A stretch of 64,000 nt of DNA, taken from Clostridia bacterium. Lineage in GTDB: Bacteria; Bacillota; Clostridia; Saccharofermentanales; Saccharofermentanaceae. The position numbers and the translations under genes are program-made. Where the stretch lies: positions 1 through 64,000 of the forward strand of contig JAEEWG010000012.1 of assembly GCA_016287245.1 (NCBI GenBank), in the 5' to 3' direction. Under the pieces are notes generated by a model. That model did not search any database. It was not told the DNA's origin and worked only from the letters and a program-made list of their open reading frames with translations. Below, in pieces: positions 38,605 through 46,515 of the stretch; the first letter of the stretch is position 1; each line of letters starts with the position of its first letter.

Positions 38605-39516
38605 TTATTTCTTCGTCTTCTTACTTACGTATTTCAGCTCCTGTTTCTTCGCACTGACTCGTGTCCCCTGTTCGACAGAATTTACAAGGAACGTATTACC
38701 TCCGACAGTCACATCGTCTCCAATCACGGTCTCTCCTCCGAGTATAGAGGCCCCGGAGTAGATCGTAACATTGTTACCGATCGTCGGATGGCGCTTGACT
38801 CCGCTCAGTTTCTGGCCTCCTCTTGTCGAAAGGCCTCCGAGCGTCACTCCCTGATAGATCTTGACATGCTCACCGATGATCGTCGTCTCACCGATAACGA
38901 TCCCCGTGCCGTGATCGATAAAGAAATATTTCCCGATCGTCGCTCCGGGGTGAATATCGATGCCCGTAATGCCGTGGGCATATTCCGTCATCATGCGGGG
39001 GATCATCGGCACATGAAGAAGTTCGAGTTCGTGCGCGATACGATATACCGAGATGGCAAATAGTCCCGGATACGAGAAGATGATCTCTGCCTTGCTCTTT
39101 GCCGCCGGATCTCCCTCGTATGCCGCATCGATATCCGTCTCGAGGATCCCTCTGATCTTCGGGATCTTGCTCATGAATTCAATTGTGATGTCCTTGGCTT
39201 TTTCATCCAGCACCGCTTCATCTTCCGATTCGCCGGCATCTTCGTATTTCAGAACGATCGCCACCTGCTTTTTCAGGTGGAAGATAACATCTTCGATCGT
39301 GGCCGACATGTTGTTTTTTAAGCTGTAGATCTTATATACTTTGTCACTGTAATAGCCGGGGTAAAGGATCTTCAGGAGCTTATCCACGATATCCGTGATA
39401 GCTTCCTTATCCGGCTGATTATGGATATCGATCAGGTTCACGGTCCGATCGTCTTCATAATCCTGTAAGATTAGGTCAACGATTTTGCTGACCTTCGGAT
39501 CTATATAATTTCCCAT
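38605..39516 (-). CDS. cysE: Serine O-acetyltransferase, EpsC type
   Basis: 303 residues. The helical N-terminal domain (about 1-185) precedes a left-handed beta-helix of hexapeptide repeats with GIDIHPGATIGKYFFIDHGTGIVIGET, the acetyltransferase core containing the catalytic His. It makes O-acetylserine from serine and acetyl-CoA, the substrate of CysK. The long N-terminal domain places it with the EpsC subgroup. It sits between malY-like and lysR genes. Confidence 0.93.
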   Translation of the reverse strand: MGNYIDPKVSKIVDLILQDYEDDRTVNLIDIHNQPDKEAITDIVDKLLKILYPGYYSDKVYKIYSLKNNMSATIEDVIFHLKKQVAIVLKYEDAGESEDEAVLDEKAKDITIEFMSKIPKIRGILETDIDAAYEGDPAAKSKAEIIFSYPGLFAISVYRIAHELELLHVPMIPRMMTEYAHGITGIDIHPGATIGKYFFIDHGTGIVIGETTIIGEHVKIYQGVTLGGLSTRGGQKLSGVKRHPTIGNNVTIYSGASILGGETVIGDDVTVGGNTFLVNSVEQGTRVSAKKQELKYVSKKTKK

Positions 39517-39531
39517 TTCATTTCTCCTTCA

Positions 39532-40719
39532 TCATTCGTATTTCACCACATGTTTCCTTATGCGGTCCATACACTCCCCGATGATGCTTCTCGGCGCCGC
39601 CACATTGATCCTCTGGAATCCTTCTCCGGTCGCACCGAATATCATTCCGCTGTCAAGCCACAGCTTCGCTTCATGGATGATCCGCCGGTCGATCTCCGTA
39701 TCGGAAAGCCCTGTTCTCCGAAAATCCAGCCAGAGAAGGTACGTCCCTTCTCCATCGATCACCTTGACTCCGGGGAGATATTCCCGGGCATATTCTTTTA
39801 CAAAAGCAATGTTCTCTTTCACATAAGACAGCATCGCCTGATACCATTCTTCTCCTTGCTCATATGCGGTCTGCGTCGCGACTATGCCAAGTGCGGACAG
39901 CTGGCTCATGCCGGATGCTGCCACCTGGAGACGGAACAATCTCCGTGTCGTCTGATTCGGGATAAAGATATTGGAGATCAGCATACTGGCCAGATTGAAT
40001 GTCTTACTGGCCGAGGTACAGATGATACAGTTGTCGGCAAATTCCTTCTTTACTTTCGCGAAGACCGTATGCTCCCCGTAGAGGGCAAAATCATTGTGGA
40101 TCTCATCGCTGACCACGAGCACGTGATGCTTCAGGCAGATGTCACCCAGTCTTTCCAGTTCTTCTTTCGTAAAAACACGTGAAGAAGGATTATGCGGATT
40201 GCAAAGAAGAAATAGTTTGATCCTCTTTTCCACGATCTTTCTCTCAAAGTCTTCAAAATCAATGTGATACCGGTTATCCTCCCCAAGGACCAGATCATTA
40301 CTGACGGTGACACGGTCATTGAACTCGATCGTCTGCGAGAACGGATAATAGACCGGCTGCTGGATCAATACCGGATCTCCCGGTTTCGTAAAAGCCTGGA
40401 TCGCCATAGCCAGCGCAAATACCACACCCGGAGTCTTAATGAGCCAGTTGGGCTGTATCTCCCAGTCGTGGTGTTTCTTCATCCATCCGGCCACCGCCCG
40501 GAAATACTCATCTCCTGTTTCCGTATATCCGAAGATGCCGTGCTTTGAACGTTCGATAAGTGCATCCTCGACATAAGAACTTGTCCTGAAATCCATATCT
40601 GCGACCCACAGAGGAAGCACATCCTCCGGCATGCCTCTTCTTACCGCAAAGTCATATTTCAGGCTGTCCGTATGTCTTCTTTCGATGATCTCATCAAAGT
40701 TCAAATTCCGTTCCGGCAT
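39532..40719 (-). CDS. MalY/PatB-type cystathionine beta-lyase
   Basis: A fold-type I aminotransferase-like PLP enzyme of about 395 residues. It opens with NFDEIIERRHTDSLKYD, and LPLWVADMDF is diagnostic of MalY/PatB. SASKTFNLA carries the PLP lysine. PatB cleaves cystathionine or cysteine conjugates to release a thiol. The ATG at 40719 has an AAGGAAAAAG site; the frame extends upstream into the preceding gene. Together with the neighbour at 40745 it would run transsulfuration to homocysteine and methionine. Confidence 0.88.
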   Translation of the reverse strand: MPERNLNFDEIIERRHTDSLKYDFAVRRGMPEDVLPLWVADMDFRTSSYVEDALIERSKHGIFGYTETGDEYFRAVAGWMKKHHDWEIQPNWLIKTPGVVFALAMAIQAFTKPGDPVLIQQPVYYPFSQTIEFNDRVTVSNDLVLGEDNRYHIDFEDFERKIVEKRIKLFLLCNPHNPSSRVFTKEELERLGDICLKHHVLVVSDEIHNDFALYGEHTVFAKVKKEFADNCIICTSASKTFNLASMLISNIFIPNQTTRRLFRLQVAASGMSQLSALGIVATQTAYEQGEEWYQAMLSYVKENIAFVKEYAREYLPGVKVIDGEGTYLLWLDFRRTGLSDTEIDRRIIHEAKLWLDSGMIFGATGEGFQRINVAAPRSIIGECMDRIRKHVVKYE

Positions 40720-40744
40720 ATCTTTTTCCTTCTTCCTTTTCCAT

Positions 40745-41896
40745 TTACTCGTCAAGTCCGGCAAATACTTTCTCCAGTTCGCCGATCAGATCTTCTATAT
40801 CTTCGATCCCGGTCGAAAGACGGAGCGTACACGGGGTGATCCCGTTTTTCAGCCGCACCTCTTCAGGTACATCTGCATGTGTCTGCGTCGTCGGATATGT
40901 GATCAGCGTTTCGGTACCGCCGAGACTCTCCGCATATTTGATGATCCTTACATCTTCCAGGATCTTCAGTGCATGTTCTTTCGTATCTACATCAAACGTG
41001 ATCATGGATCCGAATCCTCTGGACTGTTTCTTCATGATCCCGTATCCCGGATGCTCAGGAAGACCCGGGTAATACACTTTCTTCACAATTTTCTCTTTTT
41101 TCAGCCAGTCTGCCAGAAGGAGCGCATTCTTCTGCGCCTTTTCCATACGGATCCCCAGCGTCTTGATCCCCCGGATCAGAAGCCAGCTGTCAAATGGTGC
41201 CAGTCCTGCTCCGGTCGTCTTGATGAGAAACCGGAGTTTCTCACTGATTGCCGGATCTTTTGTAACGATGAATCCTGCCAGCGTATCGTTATGACCGCCC
41301 AGGAACTTCGTCCCGCTGTGGATCACCACATCCGCACCAAGCAGAAGCGGGTTCTGGAAATACGGAGAAAGGAAAGTATTATCGACGATCAGAAGAAGTC
41401 CATGATTCTTACATATCTCCGAGATCTTCCCGATATCCGATACATTCATCATCGGATTGGTCGGTGTCTCAATATAGATTGCCTTCGTTTCCGGTCTTAT
41501 TTCCTTTTCCAGGTCCGTCCGGGCACAATCCACGTACGTGAAAGAATACCCGTTTTTCTTCGATATATTATCGAAAAGCCGTATGCTGCCTCCATATAGA
41601 TCCGCTTCGGAAATGATGTGATCTCCCGGTTTAAAAAGTTCAAACAGCAGGGTGATCGCCGCCATTCCGGTGGAAAGTGCAAATGCTTCTGTGCCGTATT
41701 CCAGCCCCGCCACGATTCTCTCAAGATGTTCTCTTGTCGGATTCTGCAGCCGGCTGTAATCATATCCGGTGCTTTTCCCGACTCCCGGATGCGCATAGGT
41801 CGCCGTCTGATAGATCGGATAGCTAAGTGATCCGAAGTGCTCTGTTCTTTCTTCATCGAGCAAGTGAAGACATCGTGTATTGATTCCTCGTTCCAT
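40745..41896 (-). CDS. Transsulfuration enzyme (cystathionine gamma-synthase/lyase family)
   Basis: 383 residues of the Cys/Met metabolism PLP family. The PLP lysine is in SGTKFLGGHND, and YSRLQNPTREHLE and TLRLSTGIEDIEDL are further family motifs. It could be a cystathionine gamma-synthase, a gamma-lyase or an O-acetylhomoserine sulfhydrylase. Motifs alone do not decide; pairing with a MalY-like lyase favours gamma-synthase (MetI-like). It leads the operon with malY-like, cysE and lysR, behind a sulfur-regulon promoter. Confidence 0.88.
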   Translation of the reverse strand: MERGINTRCLHLLDEERTEHFGSLSYPIYQTATYAHPGVGKSTGYDYSRLQNPTREHLERIVAGLEYGTEAFALSTGMAAITLLFELFKPGDHIISEADLYGGSIRLFDNISKKNGYSFTYVDCARTDLEKEIRPETKAIYIETPTNPMMNVSDIGKISEICKNHGLLLIVDNTFLSPYFQNPLLLGADVVIHSGTKFLGGHNDTLAGFIVTKDPAISEKLRFLIKTTGAGLAPFDSWLLIRGIKTLGIRMEKAQKNALLLADWLKKEKIVKKVYYPGLPEHPGYGIMKKQSRGFGSMITFDVDTKEHALKILEDVRIIKYAESLGGTETLITYPTTQTHADVPEEVRLKNGITPCTLRLSTGIEDIEDLIGELEKVFAGLDE

Positions 41897-41955
41897 TTTC
41901 TTCAGTTATCTCCCCTTATCCCGAAACGGATCCCGTTCAGGTTCTTTTGTATAGG

Positions 41956-42024
41956 AATATAACATCCGATCAATTATTTGAATAATCGCCTTTTCGTATC
42001 ACGCTTTATAAGCAAAACCTATAA
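41956..42024 (-). promoter_or_regulatory. Sulfur-regulon promoter and operator, transsulfuration operon
   Basis: On the minus strand: TTATA-N9-TATAA-N4-TGATA (42024 to 41997), then 13 bases, ATTCAA (41983-41978), 16 bases, TATATT (41961-41956). The first two half-sites form an inverted repeat. Confidence 0.75.
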
Positions 42025-42032
42025 CGGATAGA

Positions 42033-42944
42033 TCATTTGAGCACGTTCTCTTTGTATTTGCTTAATTCCGCCACGTATTTTTCGGCCAGTTCACTTAGGA
42101 CAGCGGACTTTCTCGAGATATATCCGATCGTCATGGTCTCCTTCGTATCGAGCTTTACTGCGCAGTAATCCGAACCATTCAAATCTTCACAGATAATGCC
42201 CGAACAGAGTGTATAGCCTTTGATTCCGACCATCAGGTTGAGAAGTGTCGCACGGTCATTGGCGCGGACGATCTGCTTATAATCATAGGTACTCAGTACT
42301 TCTTCCGCATAATAGAAGGAGTTATAGTCTCCCTGCGCGAACACCAGACACGGGTACTCATCAAGATCCGAAAGGGTCACTTTCTTCTTCTTGGAAAGCG
42401 GATTCGTCTTACTCATATATGCATAGATCCCGCAGTCAAAAAGCGGCGTAAATTCCACCCCCGCTTCACTGAAGATCTTCGTCATCACACTTCTGTTAAA
42501 GTCATTGATATAAAGAACACCGATCTCACTTCTCTGATTCTTCACGTTCTCGATCACTTCATGTGTCTTCGTCTCGTGGATCTCAAACTCAAACTCATCC
42601 ATGCCGTACTGCTTGATGACTTCCACAAAAGCGTTCACGGCAAAGGTATAGTGCTGCATGGAGACATGAAACTTGTGCTTCACTTTCGCGCCGGAAATAA
42701 ACCTGGCTTCGAGCATGTCATACTGCTCGATGACTGATTTCGCATACCCCAGAAACTCACTTCCTTTTACAGTCAGTGAGATGCCGCTCTTGGTACGAAG
42801 AAAGATATCAAACCCGACTTCTTCCTCAAGAGATTTCAGGGCCGCCGTCAGCGCCGGCTGTGAGATAAACAGTTTTTTCGCCGCATCATTAATGGAGTTT
42901 TCCTCCGAAAGTGCGATCACATATTTTAACTGGTTCAGTGTCAT
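42033..42944 (-). CDS. LysR-family transcriptional regulator
   Basis: 303 residues with an N-terminal winged helix (SINDAAKKLFISQPALTAALKSLEEEVG) and a C-terminal sensor domain. It is a paralogue of the 37674 regulator and lies immediately upstream of the transsulfuration operon promoter, in the same orientation. It is a candidate activator of the sulfur regulon, probably sensing O-acetylserine or a related metabolite. It has its own TATAAT-like box near 43000. Confidence 0.9.
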   Translation of the reverse strand: MTLNQLKYVIALSEENSINDAAKKLFISQPALTAALKSLEEEVGFDIFLRTKSGISLTVKGSEFLGYAKSVIEQYDMLEARFISGAKVKHKFHVSMQHYTFAVNAFVEVIKQYGMDEFEFEIHETKTHEVIENVKNQRSEIGVLYINDFNRSVMTKIFSEAGVEFTPLFDCGIYAYMSKTNPLSKKKKVTLSDLDEYPCLVFAQGDYNSFYYAEEVLSTYDYKQIVRANDRATLLNLMVGIKGYTLCSGIICEDLNGSDYCAVKLDTKETMTIGYISRKSAVLSELAEKYVAELSKYKENVLK

Positions 42945-42996
42945 AGTTTCACCTAACTATCTGTAAGTTTTCTTCTCATTATACGATATATCCCGA

Positions 42997-43482
42997 TCAG
43001 AAAGTAATACGCATCTGATTCCAGGGAACTCCGCCATGAGTTGACTTATCGCTTCTGCCTTCATTTACAAAACCAAACCCGGCGTAGTAGTGCACCAGCT
43101 GGTCTTTGCATGTAAGGACAACTCCCCGCCGTCCTTCGTTTTTTGCCTTCTCGATCATCTTTTGGATTAGTATGCCTGCATAGCCCCGTCTCTGATAGTT
43201 CGGATGTGTATTCACCCCGAAGATCATCTGCCATTTTCCATTCGGATCATGCATGGAGGCATCCTCATACATCTCATCTCGAAGATCCGGTTCATCAGTG
43301 ATCATTCCATCTACAAAGGAGATCAGTTTTCCCTCTTCGAATAACAGAAGGAAACAGTCGCCGTAATACCGGAGCCGTTCCCGAAAACTTTCCTCTGTCG
43401 CCGCTTCCGCTGCCGGGAAGCACAGGGCTTCCAGATCCGTAACGGCCCGAAGGTCGTCTTTTTCAGCTTTTCGGATCTCCAT
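42997..43482 (-). CDS. GNAT-family N-acetyltransferase
   Basis: 161 residues. Motif A is VNTHPNYQRRGYAGILIQKMIEKAK, and YYAGFGFVNEG forms the terminal motif. It resembles arylalkylamine-type or spermidine-type acetyltransferases. It directly adjoins the HD-domain gene stop at 43483, suggesting a shared transcript. Substrate unknown. Confidence 0.85.
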   Translation of the reverse strand: MEIRKAEKDDLRAVTDLEALCFPAAEAATEESFRERLRYYGDCFLLLFEEGKLISFVDGMITDEPDLRDEMYEDASMHDPNGKWQMIFGVNTHPNYQRRGYAGILIQKMIEKAKNEGRRGVVLTCKDQLVHYYAGFGFVNEGRSDKSTHGGVPWNQMRITF

Positions 43483-44079
43483 TTACTGCTCCGCTTCCAT
43501 CTCGGAATTGATGAGATCTTCATTTGCTGCCATTGCGGAAAGCGTCATTGTCAGGAGTTTATCGAGTTCCCATCCGAGCTGGTCTGCACCGCGCTCGATC
43601 ACTTCTCTCGAACAGCCCGCGGCAAATCCTTTGCTCTTATACTTTTTCTTCAGGGACTTGAGCTCCATATCTTTCGTGCTCTTCGAAGGACGCATCAGTG
43701 CCGCGGCCCAGATCAAACCGGTAAGTTCATCCGCGGCGAAAAGAACCTTCTCCATCTCATGAACGGGTTCCACTTCGATCGTAGTTCCGCAGCCGACAGT
43801 AATACCGTAACCATGTGAACACACAGCGTGAATGATGTCCTCTCCCACACCGTTTTCAGAAAGAAGTTCCGGAGCTTTCAGACAGTGCTCATCAGGATAA
43901 AGTTCAAAATCGATATCATGAAGAAGTCCGACGATGCCCCAGTATTCCGCATCCTCTGCGTAACCGAGTTCTCCCGCGTACCACTTCATCACCGCTTCCA
44001 CCGTCAGCGCATGCTGGATATGGAAGGGATCCTTGTTATATTTTTTCAGAATAGTAAATGCTTCATCTCTGGAAATCAT
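43483..44079 (-). CDS. HD-domain phosphohydrolase
   Basis: About 198 residues with the metal-binding HD pattern: His in HIQHALTVEAVM, then GLLHDIDFE, then a later His in ICSHGYGI-type context. This family hydrolyses phosphoester or nucleotide bonds. The ATG at 44079 was chosen because the longer frame from 44217 runs back over the iscU gene and has an unlikely Arg-rich sequence. Substrate unknown. Confidence 0.8.
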   Translation of the reverse strand: MISRDEAFTILKKYNKDPFHIQHALTVEAVMKWYAGELGYAEDAEYWGIVGLLHDIDFELYPDEHCLKAPELLSENGVGEDIIHAVCSHGYGITVGCGTTIEVEPVHEMEKVLFAADELTGLIWAAALMRPSKSTKDMELKSLKKKYKSKGFAAGCSREVIERGADQLGWELDKLLTMTLSAMAANEDLINSEMEAEQ

Positions 44080-44107
44080 AGTTCCGCCAACTCCCCTTCG
44101 AGCAGAA

Positions 44108-44485
44108 TTATGCTTTCTTTCTGCTCTGATAATCTTCAAGCGCGTTCTTGATCGCTTCTTCTGCCAGAACGGAACAGTGCATCTTATGGGCCGGAAGTCC
44201 GTCGAGGGCTTCGGCAACTGCCTTATTTGTGAGTTCTAAAGCCTCAGATACCGGTTTTCCCTTGATCATCTCGGTCGCCATCGAGCTCGATGCGATCGCC
44301 GAGCCGCAGCCGAAAGTCTCGAACTTGACGTCCGTGATGATGTCGTCATCGATCTTGAGGTAGATCTTCATGATGTCGCCGCACTTCGCGTTTCCGACTT
44401 CGCCGATACCGTCCGCATCCTCGATCACACCGACGTTTCTCGGGTGAAGAAAATGATCCATTACTTTTTCACTATATAATGCCAT
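44108..44485 (-). CDS. iscU: Iron-sulfur scaffold protein, IscU/NifU-N type
   Basis: 125 residues with the three scaffold cysteines in GNAKCGD, FGCGSAIA and MHCSVLAEEAI. It holds nascent 2Fe-2S and 4Fe-4S clusters built with sulfur from the adjacent NifS. GGAGGAACATAAC precedes the ATG. With nifS upstream and an IscR-like regulator divergent, this is a minimal ISC operon. It may also feed the nitrogenase-like enzymes. Confidence 0.95.
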   Translation of the reverse strand: MALYSEKVMDHFLHPRNVGVIEDADGIGEVGNAKCGDIMKIYLKIDDDIITDVKFETFGCGSAIASSSMATEMIKGKPVSEALELTNKAVAEALDGLPAHKMHCSVLAEEAIKNALEDYQSRKKA

Positions 44486-44503
44486 GTTATGTTCCTCCGG
44501 ATA

Positions 44504-45688
44504 TTAAAGAATGAATTGTTTTTTCCCTGCTACCAGGTCGCGCCAGATCGGCGAAAAGCTTCTTAAATATGTCACTACTTCTTTTACAGCGTTGATCATG
44601 TAATCGATATCATCGTCCGTTACATCTTCTCCGAGGCTCAATCTCAGAGAACCATGCGCGACATCGTGCACACGTCCGATGGCCAGAAGCACGTGGCTCG
44701 GGTCAAGGGATCCCGATGTGCATGCACTTCCCGAAGAAGCCGCGATGCCCTTTTCGTCGAGAAGCAGAAGAAGCGATTCGCCCTCGATGCCCTCGAAGCA
44801 GAAGTTCACATTACTCGGAAGTCTCTTTACCGCATCTCCGTTCAGCGCAGAGTGCTCGATCTCGGAGAGTCCTTTGATCAGTCGGTCACGCTTCTCAATG
44901 AGATACTTCGCGGTCTCATCGAGCTTGTCGGAAGCTTCCTTCAGAGCCACCGCCATGGCCGCGATCCCCGGCACATTCTCGGTACCGGCACGCTTGCCTC
45001 TTTCCTGGGCACCGCCCTCGATCAGATTACTGAGCTTGATGCCCTTTTTCGCATAGAGGAAACCTGTGCCCTTCGGGCCGTGGAACTTGTGTCCCGAAGC
45101 CGAAAGCATATCGATGTTCTGCTCGACGACATTGATCGGAACATGCGTGATTGCCTGCACCGCGTCGGTATGGAAAAGGACACCATTTTCGTGGCAGATC
45201 CTGCCGATCTCCGCGATGGGCTGGATCGTACCGATCTCGTTATTTGCGTACATGATCGTAACGAGCGCCGTCCTATCTGTGATTGCAGCAGCCACTTCCT
45301 CCGGACGGACCAGACCGTCTTCATGAACATCAAGAAGAGTGATCTCAAAGCCTTCCTTTTCGAGCTTATCCAGAGTGTGAAGCACGGCGTGGTGCTCAAA
45401 CTTCGTCGAAATGATGTGGGTCTTTCCCTTCGCCTTACCGATCAGGGCCGCGGAACGGATCGCCTGGTTGTCCGCCTCACTTCCGCCCGAAGTGAAGATG
45501 ATCTCCTTCGGATCGGCACCAATTACGGAGGCGACTGTTTCTCTTGCTTCCTCCAGTGCTTCCTTCGCCTTCTGGCCGAAACGGTAAAGGCTCGAAGGAT
45601 TACCGTATGTACCATTCATGAGAGAGACCATTTTCTCAATGGCCGCTTCACTCATTTTCGTTGTTGCTGCGTTATCTGCGTAGATCAT
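44504..45688 (-). CDS. nifS: Cysteine desulfurase (NifS/IscS type)
   Basis: 394 residues. The PLP lysine is in SGHKFHGPKG, and the catalytic cysteine lies in the flexible loop SSGSACTSGSLDPSH of class I desulfurases. It converts cysteine to alanine and passes sulfur to IscU. AAAGGAG lies before the ATG. It is the first gene of the nifS-iscU pair and is divergent from an IscR-like gene. Confidence 0.95.
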   Translation of the reverse strand: MIYADNAATTKMSEAAIEKMVSLMNGTYGNPSSLYRFGQKAKEALEEARETVASVIGADPKEIIFTSGGSEADNQAIRSAALIGKAKGKTHIISTKFEHHAVLHTLDKLEKEGFEITLLDVHEDGLVRPEEVAAAITDRTALVTIMYANNEIGTIQPIAEIGRICHENGVLFHTDAVQAITHVPINVVEQNIDMLSASGHKFHGPKGTGFLYAKKGIKLSNLIEGGAQERGKRAGTENVPGIAAMAVALKEASDKLDETAKYLIEKRDRLIKGLSEIEHSALNGDAVKRLPSNVNFCFEGIEGESLLLLLDEKGIAASSGSACTSGSLDPSHVLLAIGRVHDVAHGSLRLSLGEDVTDDDIDYMINAVKEVVTYLRSFSPIWRDLVAGKKQFIL

Positions 45689-45729
45689 GTGAATACTCCT
45701 TTTTCGTGACTGCCCACATTATATTTCCT

Positions 45730-45797
45730 ATTCACCTACCGTGTCAATAGGTAAATGTACTTGATTTGCCTATTCACCTTGCGGTATAATAGGTGAA
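45730..45797. promoter_or_regulatory. Paired operators and promoter between nifS and the IscR-like gene
   Basis: Two copies of ATTCACCT-N9-ATAGGTRAA (45730-45755 and 45772-45797) flank the divergent starts. The second overlaps the TATAAT at 45785-45790, a -10 box for the regulator gene. TTGATT lies 18 bases upstream of that box. The repeats fit dimeric Rrf2-family binding and autorepression. Confidence 0.7.
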
Positions 45798-45825
45798 ACA
45801 TCACAAAAGTGAAAGGTGGCAATTT

Positions 45826-46230
45826 ATGATTTCTACTAAAGGACGTTACGCAATCCGTGTTATGATCGATCTGGCCGAGAACAGCGACGGTAATTATATT
45901 CCTCTTAAAGACGTTGCCGCCCGTCAGGAGATCTCGAAAAAATATCTGGAGATCATCGTAAAAGATATGGTAAATGGCGGTCTTCTTAAGGGCGCCAGCG
46001 GTAAGGGCGGCGGCTATAAGCTCGTGAGAAAGCCCGAAGAATACAATGTAGGTGAGATACTGGAACTCATGGAAGGAAAACTCTCCTCTGTCGTCTGTCT
46101 TTCCGACAAGAACTTCATCTGCCCGAGAAAGGACGGCTGCCAGACCCTCCCGCTCTGGACTGAGTACGATAACATGATCCATGACTTCTTCTACGGGAAA
46201 AAATTGAGCGACCTCTGCCAGAAGAAATAA
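45826..46230 (+). CDS. Rrf2-family regulator, IscR-like
   Basis: About 134 residues. Winged helix-turn-helix in STKGRYAIRVMIDLA and ISKKYLEIIVKDMVNGGLLKG. Three cysteines (VVCLSDKNFICPRKDGC) in the loop where IscR binds a 2Fe-2S cluster favour an IscR-like sensor over CymR, which lacks them. AAAGGTGG fixes the ATG at 45826. It is divergent from nifS-iscU and probably represses it when clusters are abundant. Confidence 0.9.
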   Translation: MISTKGRYAIRVMIDLAENSDGNYIPLKDVAARQEISKKYLEIIVKDMVNGGLLKGASGKGGGYKLVRKPEEYNVGEILELMEGKLSSVVCLSDKNFICPRKDGCQTLPLWTEYDNMIHDFFYGKKLSDLCQKK

Positions 46231-46292
46231 CAGAGGACGCATTTCACCTTATTCAGAAGATACAGTTCTTCTTTTCAATCGAAAAAACTCAG

Positions 46293-46332
46293 ACGGTACG
46301 GATCCCTGATCGGATCAGTACCGTTTCTTTTT
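46293..46332 (+). terminator. Intrinsic terminator of the IscR-like gene
   Basis: ACGGTAC...GTACCGT with an inner GATC/GATC pairing, followed by a T-rich tail. Confidence 0.8.
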
Positions 46333-46362
46333 CAAAAAAAAAGCAGAAGATCCGCTAAAAAG

Positions 46363-46393
46363 TGCAACAGATCTCCTTTCTTCTTCGTCTATT
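46363..46393 (+). promoter_or_regulatory. ECF-type promoter candidate, TGCAACAG-N15-CGTCTATT
   Basis: The same -35 octamer and 15-base spacing as the site at 18302-18333. It lies about 120 bases before the serpin start. Confidence 0.5.
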
Positions 46394-46515
46394 ATTCAGA
46401 AAGCGGGAAAGCGTGAACGAACAAACGCCTTTCCCCGGCAAGAAAAAACGGCCGAAACGGTCGAATAAATAGGAAAAAGCGGCCGGACCGGCCGTGATGA
46501 AAAGGAGTTTTTACT

